Translations under genes and position numbers: made by a program
Shown here: positions 32,662 through 40,511 of the stretch, in pieces
Layout of the letters: each line of letters opens with the position of its first letter
Numbering within the stretch: position 1 is the stretch's first letter
Source of the DNA: Variovorax paradoxus EPS
GTDB taxonomy: Bacteria > Pseudomonadota > Gammaproteobacteria > Burkholderiales > Burkholderiaceae_C
Direction of reading: 5' to 3'
DNA length: 64,000 bases
NCBI RefSeq assembly: GCF_000184745.1
Contig: NC_014931.1
Location: forward strand, 2,170,001-2,234,000
Notes under the pieces: model-generated
The model's input: only the letters and a program-made list of their open reading frames with translations
Databases searched by the model: none
What the model was told of the DNA's origin: nothing

Positions 32662-33884
32662 TGGCGCGAGACGTACCTGTCGGTCCGTTCCTCGGCCTGA
32701 ACAACAAGCTCCGCCCGACCGAGCTGGATGCCGCGCAGCGCGACTCCAAAGGCGCGCGCTACCTTTATGGCGCCGACAACGTCGACCTCACGGGCAGGGG
32801 CGGCCTCAAGCGCCGCGAAGGCTTCAGCTTGCAACTTGCTGGCGCCGTGCATTCGCTGTGGAGCGATCCGCTCGGTGCCTTCGCCATGGTCGATGACGAC
32901 CTGTGCGCGCTGTCGCCCGCTGGCGCCGGCCTTGCCGCCACGGTGCTGCGCGCCGGCTTGCCGAAGATGCCCGTCAGCTACGCGCGGGCGGCCAACGGCA
33001 TCGTGTCGTGGAGCAACGGGCTCGAGCTGCGCTGCATCGTCGACGGCGTGGACTACCCGATGTCGGCCGCGCCGGCCCTGTCGCCCGAGGTGGTGGCCAG
33101 CGCTGGCGGTGCGCTGCCGGAGGGCTTGTACATCGTTGCCTTCACCTGGTCGGGCCCGCAAGGGGAGAGCGCGCCGACGCACGCTGTGCAGATCGAGGTC
33201 CCGGATGGCGGGCGCATCGACATCGCCGACGCCGCGGGCGCCACCGTGTGGCTGTCCGGCCCGAACGGCGATCACGTCTCCAGCTACGGCATCGTCACCT
33301 CGGTGGCCGTGCTGGCGCCCGGCGGCCGGGTCTCGCGCACGCTCAACACCGCGCCGATGCCGGCCGGCCACATCGTGCGCATGCACAACGGCAGCCTGCT
33401 CGTGGCGCACGAGAACATCGTCTTCGTGTCGGTGCCCTACGCCAGTGGCATCTACCAGCCCGCGCGGGGCTACGTGCCATTCCCCTCGAAGGTCACGGTG
33501 ATGGAACCCGTCGAAGGTGGCGTCTACGTCTGCACCGAGCAGAAGACGTATTGGATCACCGACTTCTTCGGCGAAGCCGCGCTGGTGCCTCGCTTCCCCT
33601 TCGGAGCCATCCCCGGCACCGGTGTTTTCTCACCCGAAGAGTTCAAGGCGTACTGGCAGACACCCCAGGGCCTCGCATCCGGCGATGCCCTGGGCACCGT
33701 TGAGCTGCTTCAGGCCAACGCACTCCGCCTGCCGCCGGCCTCGTTCGGCGCAACCCTGTACCGCATGCGAGACGGCCGTTCCAGCGTCGTCACCACCCGC
33801 AACGGTGTTCAACCCAACCGCGCCGCAGCCCTTGCGTGGGCCGATGCGGACGTGATCCGAAAGGAAACCTCCGATGACCTCTGA
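32661..33884 (+). CDS. Beta-rich tail/virion protein
   Basis: A 407-residue protein dominated by beta strands (GLKRREGFSLQLAGAVHSLW, LPEGLYIVAFTWSGPQGES, GRVSRTLNTAPMPAGHIVRM, VEGGVYVCTEQKTYWITDFF). Repeated short strand pairs and the VGPFLGLNNKLRPTEL N-terminus are seen in podovirus tail proteins that form a propeller-like hub or stabilising sleeve under the adaptor. No catalytic motif is visible. It overlaps the following gene by 11 bases. Confidence 0.6.
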   Translation: MARDVPVGPFLGLNNKLRPTELDAAQRDSKGARYLYGADNVDLTGRGGLKRREGFSLQLAGAVHSLWSDPLGAFAMVDDDLCALSPAGAGLAATVLRAGLPKMPVSYARAANGIVSWSNGLELRCIVDGVDYPMSAAPALSPEVVASAGGALPEGLYIVAFTWSGPQGESAPTHAVQIEVPDGGRIDIADAAGATVWLSGPNGDHVSSYGIVTSVAVLAPGGRVSRTLNTAPMPAGHIVRMHNGSLLVAHENIVFVSVPYASGIYQPARGYVPFPSKVTVMEPVEGGVYVCTEQKTYWITDFFGEAALVPRFPFGAIPGTGVFSPEEFKAYWQTPQGLASGDALGTVELLQANALRLPPASFGATLYRMRDGRSSVVTTRNGVQPNRAAALAWADADVIRKETSDDL

Positions 33885-34374
33885 AATCAAGACTGGCGTG
33901 ACCTACACCACCGAGGTGGTGGCGCCGGACGGCTCCGTGTCGCAGTGCTCGGTCGAGCACAACCTGGTGCCCATCGAGGGGCTGAACCATATGGCCGCCG
34001 GCACCTTCAAGAACGGTGCTCAGGTGGGCACCTGGTACATCGCGCCGTTCGAGGGCGACTACACGCCGACGCCTGACGACAAGGCCGCAACCATCGCGGC
34101 AGCGGCGCAGGAGAGTACGGCCTACAGCGCGGCAGCGCGCCTGGAGTTTGTAGAAGGCGCTGTGAACAACGGCGCAGTGGACAACTCGGCAAACAAGGCC
34201 GAATTCGTCTTCAACGCGCCCAAGGTCATCCGCGGTGTCTTCCTGGTGTCGGCCTCACCCAAGGGCGCCAACACCGGCACGCTGATCTCTGTCGTGCGCT
34301 TCGCTTCCCAGAAGACCGTGGACGCCGGCAGCACGCTGCGCGTGGTCGCTGGCTTCGCTTTCGCTTCCGTTTAA
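33874..34374 (+). CDS. Small virion protein
   Basis: A 166-residue protein overlapping the preceding gene. The start (EIKTGVTYTTEVVAPDGSVS) and end (GSTLRVVAGFAFASV) are beta-rich, with a helical centre. It resembles in size and composition the next gene product, and both lie among tail genes. Likely a structural component; no family is recognised. Confidence 0.5.
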   Translation: MTSEIKTGVTYTTEVVAPDGSVSQCSVEHNLVPIEGLNHMAAGTFKNGAQVGTWYIAPFEGDYTPTPDDKAATIAAAAQESTAYSAAARLEFVEGAVNNGAVDNSANKAEFVFNAPKVIRGVFLVSASPKGANTGTLISVVRFASQKTVDAGSTLRVVAGFAFASV

Positions 34375-34385
34375 GGAGATACCTC

Positions 34386-34814
34386 ATGAAGCTCTCAATC
34401 GCTCAACGCAACTCCATGCTGGCAAAGCTCAAAGCCGATCTGGACGGCGGAGAGATCCGCATCTACGCCGGGGCGATCCCGGACGACGCCGAAGACGCCA
34501 TCGGCGGCGCTACGCTGCTCGTGACCATCAAGAACGGTGGCAGCGGACTCACCTTCGCGGCGCCGAGCGATGGCGTGATGCTGAAGGCGGCTGGCGAGAC
34601 CTGGTCGGGCACCAGCGTGGCGACGGGCACGGCGTCGTTCTACCGGCACGTCCTCTCGGCAGACGACGGTTCCGCCTCGGCCTCGGCATTGCGCCTGCAG
34701 GGTTCGGTGGGCCTGGCTGGCGCCGATATGAATCTGACTTCTGTGGCGCTGGTCAGCGGCGTTACGGCGCCGCCCATCACTTACTACAACGTCGGCTCGC
34801 CCAAGGGCATGTAA
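34386..34814 (+). CDS. Small virion protein
   Basis: A 142-residue protein preceded by AAGGAGATACCTC. A short helical start (SIAQRNSMLAKLKADLDGGE) leads to beta strands (IRIYAGAIPDDAEDAIGGAT, LVTIKNGGSGLTFAAPSDGV, GTASFYRHVLSADDG). It reads like a small tail or fibre-associated beta protein. The family is not recognised. Confidence 0.5.
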   Translation: MKLSIAQRNSMLAKLKADLDGGEIRIYAGAIPDDAEDAIGGATLLVTIKNGGSGLTFAAPSDGVMLKAAGETWSGTSVATGTASFYRHVLSADDGSASASALRLQGSVGLAGADMNLTSVALVSGVTAPPITYYNVGSPKGM

Positions 34815-34853
34815 GAAGTGCCGGTTGGCACGGCATCAGAGCAGCGATAAACA

Positions 34854-35951
34854 ATGGCGACGCTTCCCGCAACCTATGACGTTCGCGACGACTTCAATGT
34901 CGATGCGGACCTGTCGGACAACGCCAGTCTGATCTCGTCGTCAACCGGTGCTGCGGGCATCTCACCGGCTTGGAATGGCAACTACACGGAAGTGACTGTC
35001 TCGGGCGGGCGCCTGAACAGTATCACCACGCTGGCTAACGTCCTTCTGAACATCAGTCCCGACGTTGTCGGATTTACCAGCCGCAACCTCGTCGGCATGA
35101 CCGTCGAGGCTGAGTTCAGCACGCCGGGGTCGAACTTCTCGATGCTGCGCATCACTGCGTTCAACGAGGACTTCTCTGCCGCAGTTGGACCGGGCATTCA
35201 GCTCAACAGCTCGGGGAGTGTCTTCTTCGGTCTTGAGGGTGACCTCGACACGATGTCGCCTCCGCCTGCGTCGGCAGCCACCCACATCCTGAAGATGGTC
35301 GTGACGGCGGGGTACGACATCGAGTTCTACGTGGATGGCGTCCTTGCCGGAACGCGAAGCCTCCCGGCGACCACGCAGTGGCGGTGGGAAGTCCCTATCA
35401 GTATCCGCAACGGTGGTTACGTGGAGTACATCCACGTCTTCGGCAACGACATTCTGGAAAGCTCTGCGCCTCCCGCGCCCGCGCCGCCGTTCTGGACTGG
35501 CTTCGTCAACTCGTACGAGGTGGGCGGTGCGGCAGCAGCACCGCCACCGCCTGATCCCGAACCGGGCGAACCGGGCGAGTCGCACACGAATCCGATTGAC
35601 GTTGATGTGCCCTTCGAGTTGCCATTGCCCGCATTGGATGGCACACCGGTCTGGCTCCGTATCACGCCGGGGAGCGGGAACTGGAAGTTCTCGACCGCCA
35701 CGTCTCCTGACCCGGAGATTTTCGACACGTTTCTTGCACTCTATGACTCCTTCGGGAACCTGATCGCTTCCAACGAAGACATCAATTCTGGTGGCAGCGA
35801 CTACCGGTCCGAGATCATCGAGACACTCGTGGCGGGGACGTACTTCCTCGTGATCTCGACGTTTGAGGGCTCGGCCGACAACGACTGGGCTGTGACGGGT
35901 GGAACGACCAATGTTCCCGAAGGAGCGGTGCTTGTCATCGAAGAGGTATGA
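34854..35951 (+). CDS. Virion protein with lectin-like and PPC-like domains
   Basis: A 365-residue protein of two beta domains. Residues 1-220 look like a concanavalin/LamG-type lectin fold (DDFNVDADLSDNASLISS at the start, DIEFYVDGVLAGTRSLPATT). A Pro/Glu linker (PPPPDPEPGEPGE) joins it to a C-terminal domain with the pre-peptidase-C pattern: PVWLRITPGSG, ATSPDPEIFDTFLALYDSFG, SNEDINSGGSDYRSEIIETL, AGTYFLVISTFEGSADNDW. Such modules bind glycans. A surface-recognition function is inferred. It overlaps the downstream propeller gene by four bases. Confidence 0.6.
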   Translation: MATLPATYDVRDDFNVDADLSDNASLISSSTGAAGISPAWNGNYTEVTVSGGRLNSITTLANVLLNISPDVVGFTSRNLVGMTVEAEFSTPGSNFSMLRITAFNEDFSAAVGPGIQLNSSGSVFFGLEGDLDTMSPPPASAATHILKMVVTAGYDIEFYVDGVLAGTRSLPATTQWRWEVPISIRNGGYVEYIHVFGNDILESSAPPAPAPPFWTGFVNSYEVGGAAAAPPPPDPEPGEPGESHTNPIDVDVPFELPLPALDGTPVWLRITPGSGNWKFSTATSPDPEIFDTFLALYDSFGNLIASNEDINSGGSDYRSEIIETLVAGTYFLVISTFEGSADNDWAVTGGTTNVPEGAVLVIEEV

Positions 35952-37528
35952 CCGACGAATTCCCCAAGAACCGGGGTGGCTGGAGCGGCCCTGGTCGTAC
36001 GGCAGCCTACACGCTTGCCGGCGAAGGCGATAGCTCCACGACCTGGTCGCGCAAGCGCCGTTTCGGCGCCGAGGCGCGCAACAAGGGTGGGCACCTCACG
36101 GTCAAGGTCTCAGACCAGGCGCTGGACGGCTTCTATTCGCTCGGCATCGAGGGGGACGAAGGCGAGGGTGCCGTCGTCCGCGGCTCGGCCACCGCGCGCG
36201 GCAGCTTCTCACTGCGCGGCCCTGCGCCCACCTCTGAGCTCGGTATCCCGCAGTTGCTGACGCGCGGCAACGGCTCCGCCTGGACCCTTTCGGCGTTCGC
36301 CAACGTGGGCGACATTCCCAGCAAGTTCGGCCCGAACCGCGTCTACCGCATCGACTCGTACATCACGCGCGACGGCAAGACGCCGACCACCCGGCCGCCG
36401 CTGGGCGCCGTGGGCGCGAACGATGGTGCCGGCATCCGCACGGCGTCGATCTTCACGACCATTGGCGCGCGCCGTGGCGGCCGCTACGAGCACGCCATGG
36501 CCTACCCGGCGCTCAATGCTGACGGCGACAACATCATCGCCGTGGCGTTCGACGACGGGGAGACGCAGCGCGTGGTCATCGCGGCCGAGATCCCAGGCCA
36601 GATCATCTTCCCGCTTGCGTTCAATCGCGTGGGGCCTAGCACGTTCCTCGGCATGGGCGGGGCCTACTTTTGGCGCGGTGCCGCGGTTCCCGGGTACGAC
36701 CGCACCCAGCACCCGGGGCTGTTCTTCTTCGCCTCGACGGACGGCGGCGTCACCTGGACCACGTTCTCGGCACCGTCGCTCACCGCGCACGAGCAGGCCG
36801 AATACGCGGCCAATACTGGCCCGCTGGGCGCCTGGGCGACGTGCAACACGGCGGCGATGAACACCGGCGCCACCATCGTGCCGCTGTCGCGCACTAAGGC
36901 GCTGGTGTATGCCATCTTGTCCTCGCCTGACGAGGCGCCGCCCGGCCCATGGTCACCGGGCACTCGATACAGCAATGCTCGCGTGCGCTTCGGTGTGGCC
37001 GACCTCGAAGCCGGCACGGTCGCCCTGCTCGGCACGCTCTTCGACCCACCGTTCGCAGCGCTGAGCACGGACTACCTCGCCCTGGCATTTCCGCGCTGGG
37101 AGCGAGGCGCCTGCATCGCGCCGGGCGGCGGCGCGCTGCTGTTCTTCAACGACGCGAACTACAGCGCCAACTGGACTTCGAACCCCACGATCTATTTCAC
37201 CGAGGACGGGCCGCTCACGCTGCTGGGCAACATGCCGCTGCAGGCCGGCAGGGCGGGAGTGCCGCTCGCGGTTTCGCGCAGCCAACTCTTCATGCCCGTC
37301 TACGACGGCGGGGTGCATGCGCTCTTCGAGTCGAAGAATCGCGGGCTCACATGGACGAAGCGCGCGGCCATCTCCACGCTGGCAACCGAGACGCTGCCGG
37401 GCGCGAACGGTGCCAACACGGGCCCAAGATCATTCGGTGCCCTGGCCTTTCTTCGCAACGACGGCCGCGCACAGAACGCAACACCCGGCGCCCCCTGGCT
37501 GTCGGACGACAGGATTACTCCACCATGA
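35948..37528 (+). CDS. BNR/sialidase-like beta-propeller tail protein
   Basis: A 526-residue protein. Two Asp-box-type motifs, ASTDGGVTWTTF (about 265-276) and ESKNRGLTWTKRA (about 470), mark propeller blades as in sialidases and other BNR proteins. Between them are regularly spaced strand groups. The catalytic Arg triad and Tyr/Glu of true sialidases are not recognisable, so enzymatic activity cannot be claimed. It would be a receptor-binding or tail hub protein. It overlaps both neighbours. Confidence 0.6.
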   Translation: MTDEFPKNRGGWSGPGRTAAYTLAGEGDSSTTWSRKRRFGAEARNKGGHLTVKVSDQALDGFYSLGIEGDEGEGAVVRGSATARGSFSLRGPAPTSELGIPQLLTRGNGSAWTLSAFANVGDIPSKFGPNRVYRIDSYITRDGKTPTTRPPLGAVGANDGAGIRTASIFTTIGARRGGRYEHAMAYPALNADGDNIIAVAFDDGETQRVVIAAEIPGQIIFPLAFNRVGPSTFLGMGGAYFWRGAAVPGYDRTQHPGLFFFASTDGGVTWTTFSAPSLTAHEQAEYAANTGPLGAWATCNTAAMNTGATIVPLSRTKALVYAILSSPDEAPPGPWSPGTRYSNARVRFGVADLEAGTVALLGTLFDPPFAALSTDYLALAFPRWERGACIAPGGGALLFFNDANYSANWTSNPTIYFTEDGPLTLLGNMPLQAGRAGVPLAVSRSQLFMPVYDGGVHALFESKNRGLTWTKRAAISTLATETLPGANGANTGPRSFGALAFLRNDGRAQNATPGAPWLSDDRITPP

Positions 37529-39420
37529 GCAACGCACTGAAGCGCCTGGGTCAGGCCTACTCGATCCCCGCGACGCCGTACGTGCCCTACCGCCCGGCGT
37601 ATACCTACGTCGAACCGATCCTCGGATATACCCGACCGGATGGCTGGTCAATGGATGTGGGGGCTGCATACACCGCTCCTTCAGGCGGGGCACCTACTGG
37701 ACCGGGCACGCTGCTGCCCGACGGAACATGGTTGCCTGCGGGCTACTCCTTGGTCGTAAAGGGGCTCACGCCTCCCAACGCGCCGGGCGCCGGAATCCAG
37801 GTCCCTGTCGGCGGCTCCCAGCCCTCGTATGGGATCGTCGGCTATCGATTCATCACGGTGCCAGAGCAGGCCGAGCAGCAGGGTGCTCCCGGCCAGCGAG
37901 TCTCCGAGCCGCCGTCTGGTTGGAATTCTTTTGGCCGATCGCGTCGCGGTATCACTGCAGGGTCGGCAAAGTTCAAGATCCCCACGGGTGTCAGCGGCGT
38001 GGTCGCAGGGCTGACCGAGTATTCCATTCCGAACGCTGGCTACGGCCACATCCGCCACGGCCTTCGCTTCGCCGGCAACCGCGTCTACAACGCGCGCACC
38101 GGCGTGGACCTCGGCACCTTCTTCGATGACGACGAGTTTGAGATCGACTACGACGGCAGGGAGGTCGTGTTCCTGCTGAACGGCAACGACCTGGACTCCG
38201 AGCCATCCACCTACCGACGGGAACCCCTTTACCTGACGGTCGCGATGCACGACGTGGGCGACATGGTGGACAACCCTTCGCTGCAGGAGGTGGGCTACGG
38301 CGTCAGCAGCACGATGCTGCCGGTGCTCAAAGTGCTCAGTTCTGACGCGGCCCTCGGCGAATCCTCGGCGATGCTCCCAGCATTGACCGTCGATGCCGGA
38401 TCGGGCAACTATGTTCTCGTGTCGCTGCCGACGCTGACGAGCTTGGCGGCCAGCGGCGCCTACGGCGAGGTGAAGTCCACACTGCCGGCGCTCACGACCA
38501 CGAGTTACGGCGGCATGGTCCCCGGCATCGGATCGAGCGGCGTGGATGTCTCTCTGCCAATTCTTGTGGCAACGGCCCTCGGGCAGGGCGGCGGTTTGGG
38601 CGAAGTGGCTGTGAAGCTGCCCGTCCTGACCGTGCTCGCGGCCGACGCAACCTATGGTGAAGTCAAGGTCTCGCTGCCAGCCCTCACGACGTTCAGCTGG
38701 GGTGAGCCGAACGACGAAGGCTATGCACTGGAGACGATGGCCACTGGCGCGACGGCCAATGGCAACCTCACACTGCTGGTTGCGGTGCTGGAACACATCA
38801 CGCTCGGAAGCACGGCGGTGCCCACGACGCTGCTGGACGCGGTGATCCAGGAAGTCATCAACGCGGCGCCGTCGGTGGCGACAGAGCAACTGCTGGAGGC
38901 CGTAGCTCGCACCTTCATCCAGGCCGGCTCCACCGGTGTGCTGGAGGGCGCTACCGGGCGCACTGACCAGGACACCTGGGTCTGGCACGCGGACGCCAAG
39001 GGCAGCACGATCTACCGAAGCTACCCGTTCAACAGCTTTGCGGTGATCGACGGCAAGCAGTACGGCGCCAGCGCCGACGGCCTGTTCCTGCTGGAGGGCG
39101 ACGACGACGCGGGCGCGCCGATCCGCGCGAGCGTTGACCTCGGAAAGATGGACTTCGGCACATCCTCGCAGAAGACCATCGCCGAGTGCTACGTCGGCAT
39201 GTCCGCCAGCGGGAACCTCTTCCTCAAGGTCATCGTTGAGGGGCGCGAGTTCATCTACAAGACCCGCGGTTTCTCGGAGCACATGCAGCAGCAGCGCTTC
39301 ACCCCGGGCAAGGGCCTGAAGTCCAACTACGTCACGGTGCAGTTCTTCAACGAAGACGGCGCCGACTTCGAAATCGACACGGTCAACTTCCTCGTGGCCG
39401 ACCTTCAACGAAAGATCTAG
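37525..39420 (+). CDS. Tail protein with repeated LPALT modules
   Basis: A 631-residue protein. The first 260 residues are beta-rich (ITAGSAKFKIPTGVSGVVAG, GREVVFLLNGNDLDSEP). Residues about 265-390 hold six to seven imperfect repeats of roughly 20-25 residues built on L-P-x-L-T then an Ala/Ser-rich stretch and Y-G-E-V (MLPALTVDAG, LVSLPTLTSLAASGAYGEVK, VKLPVLTVLAADATYGEVKV). A C-terminal beta domain (TRGFSEHMQQQRFTPGKGLK) ends with FLVADLQRKI. A repeat stack of this kind could form a fibrous shaft. No enzyme motif is visible. The true start is at 37525, overlapping the previous gene. Confidence 0.62.
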   Translation: MSNALKRLGQAYSIPATPYVPYRPAYTYVEPILGYTRPDGWSMDVGAAYTAPSGGAPTGPGTLLPDGTWLPAGYSLVVKGLTPPNAPGAGIQVPVGGSQPSYGIVGYRFITVPEQAEQQGAPGQRVSEPPSGWNSFGRSRRGITAGSAKFKIPTGVSGVVAGLTEYSIPNAGYGHIRHGLRFAGNRVYNARTGVDLGTFFDDDEFEIDYDGREVVFLLNGNDLDSEPSTYRREPLYLTVAMHDVGDMVDNPSLQEVGYGVSSTMLPVLKVLSSDAALGESSAMLPALTVDAGSGNYVLVSLPTLTSLAASGAYGEVKSTLPALTTTSYGGMVPGIGSSGVDVSLPILVATALGQGGGLGEVAVKLPVLTVLAADATYGEVKVSLPALTTFSWGEPNDEGYALETMATGATANGNLTLLVAVLEHITLGSTAVPTTLLDAVIQEVINAAPSVATEQLLEAVARTFIQAGSTGVLEGATGRTDQDTWVWHADAKGSTIYRSYPFNSFAVIDGKQYGASADGLFLLEGDDDAGAPIRASVDLGKMDFGTSSQKTIAECYVGMSASGNLFLKVIVEGREFIYKTRGFSEHMQQQRFTPGKGLKSNYVTVQFFNEDGADFEIDTVNFLVADLQRKI

Positions 39421-39421
39421 C

Positions 39422-40432
39422 ATGCCCATCGTCACCGTTCCCGATCCGATCACCGGCGGTGCCGGCGCCGCGGTCACGACCACGCAGGTCATCAACGCGA
39501 TGTGGGACAACTCCCAGACGCGCACCAACGAATCCAACGCGCGCATCGCTGCCGGACTCGGCGACATCGGCCCGGCGCCGATCATCGGTGTGCCGGTGCT
39601 CGACAAGAGCTACGTGCCGCCTCTGCGGCCACAGTTGCAAGACCCGAACATCATGAACGGGGAAGCGATGTACAACACCCAGCTGCAGAAGCTGGTGAAC
39701 CTCATCGGCCAGGGCATCGCGGACTTCTTCCAGAACTACTTCCCGCTGGGGCCGTACGACGAGGCGGTGGAGTGGCTTCGCAAGGCCATCGTGGATAGTG
39801 GGACCGGTATTAATGCCGGCGTCGAGCAGCAGCTCTGGCAGCGCGGCAAGGCCCGCGTGTTGGAGGAGAGCATGGAGGCCGAAGACAACCTGACCGCAGG
39901 CTGGGCCGCGCGCGGCTACCCGCTGCCGCCCGGCGCGCTGGTCCACGGGCTACAGCGCATCCAACTGGACCGCAGCCGCAAGCTGGCCGAGATCAGCCGC
40001 GACATCGCCATCAAGAGCTTCGACACCGAGGTCGAGAACGTGCGCTTCGCAGTTCAGCAGACGCTGGATCTGCGCTCGAAGGCCATGAGCGCGATGGCCG
40101 ACTACATCCGCACGCTGATGATGGGGCCGCAGACGGCTATGCAGCTGGCCACCGGTCTGGCCGGGCTCGAGCTCGATGTGAATCGCTCGATGGTCGCGCT
40201 GTACTCGGCCGAGGTGCAGGCGCTGCAGCCGCGCGTGCAGCTCGCGATCGAGGATGCACGGCTGCAGGCCGGCACGAACGAGGCGAATCAGCGCGCCATC
40301 GTGGTCACCGCGCAGTCGAAGGCCGATCTGGCCAAGGCCGCGGCGACGATGCTGGCCTCGCAGGCCAGCGCCGGTATCAATGCCGTCAACGCCTCGTCGT
40401 CCATCAGCGGCGGCGATAGCTCGCCGGTGTGA
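39422..40432 (+). CDS. Helical virion protein
   Basis: A 336-residue protein starting one base after the previous stop. The beta N-terminus (VTVPDPITGGAGAAVTTTQV) is followed by long helices (NTQLQKLVNLIGQGIADFFQ, HGLQRIQLDRSRKLAEISRD, FAVQQTLDLRSKAMSAMADY, ASAGINAVNASSSI). Long helical virion proteins in this position often form internal ejection or tail-tube components. Assigned as structural by position. Confidence 0.55.
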   Translation: MPIVTVPDPITGGAGAAVTTTQVINAMWDNSQTRTNESNARIAAGLGDIGPAPIIGVPVLDKSYVPPLRPQLQDPNIMNGEAMYNTQLQKLVNLIGQGIADFFQNYFPLGPYDEAVEWLRKAIVDSGTGINAGVEQQLWQRGKARVLEESMEAEDNLTAGWAARGYPLPPGALVHGLQRIQLDRSRKLAEISRDIAIKSFDTEVENVRFAVQQTLDLRSKAMSAMADYIRTLMMGPQTAMQLATGLAGLELDVNRSMVALYSAEVQALQPRVQLAIEDARLQAGTNEANQRAIVVTAQSKADLAKAAATMLASQASAGINAVNASSSISGGDSSPV

Positions 40433-40439
40433 CGCACCG

Positions 40440-40453
40440 CCCCCTCTGGGGTT
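40440..40453 (+). repeat. Late element copy 3
   Basis: Core CCCCCTCTGGGGTT (A to G at the ninth base). A GCCGCCGCC run and GAAAGAAT follow. An ATG at 40488 lies 39 bases from the first G of the GGGTT part but opens only a six-codon frame; the gene proper starts at 40512 after AGGGGTAGCCC. Confidence 0.65.
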
Positions 40454-40487
40454 TGATGCCTGACGCCGCCGCCGAAAGAATCGCGCG

Positions 40488-40508
40488 ATGCGACATATGA
40501 AGGGGTAG
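40488..40508 (+). other. Possible six-codon leader frame
   Basis: ATG, CGA, CAT, ATG, AAG, GGG, TAG, in the exact position where other late elements place a gene start. Its AAGGGGTAG end serves as ribosome site for the gene at 40512, so it might couple translation. This may be coincidence. Confidence 0.3.
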
Positions 40509-40511
40509 CCC

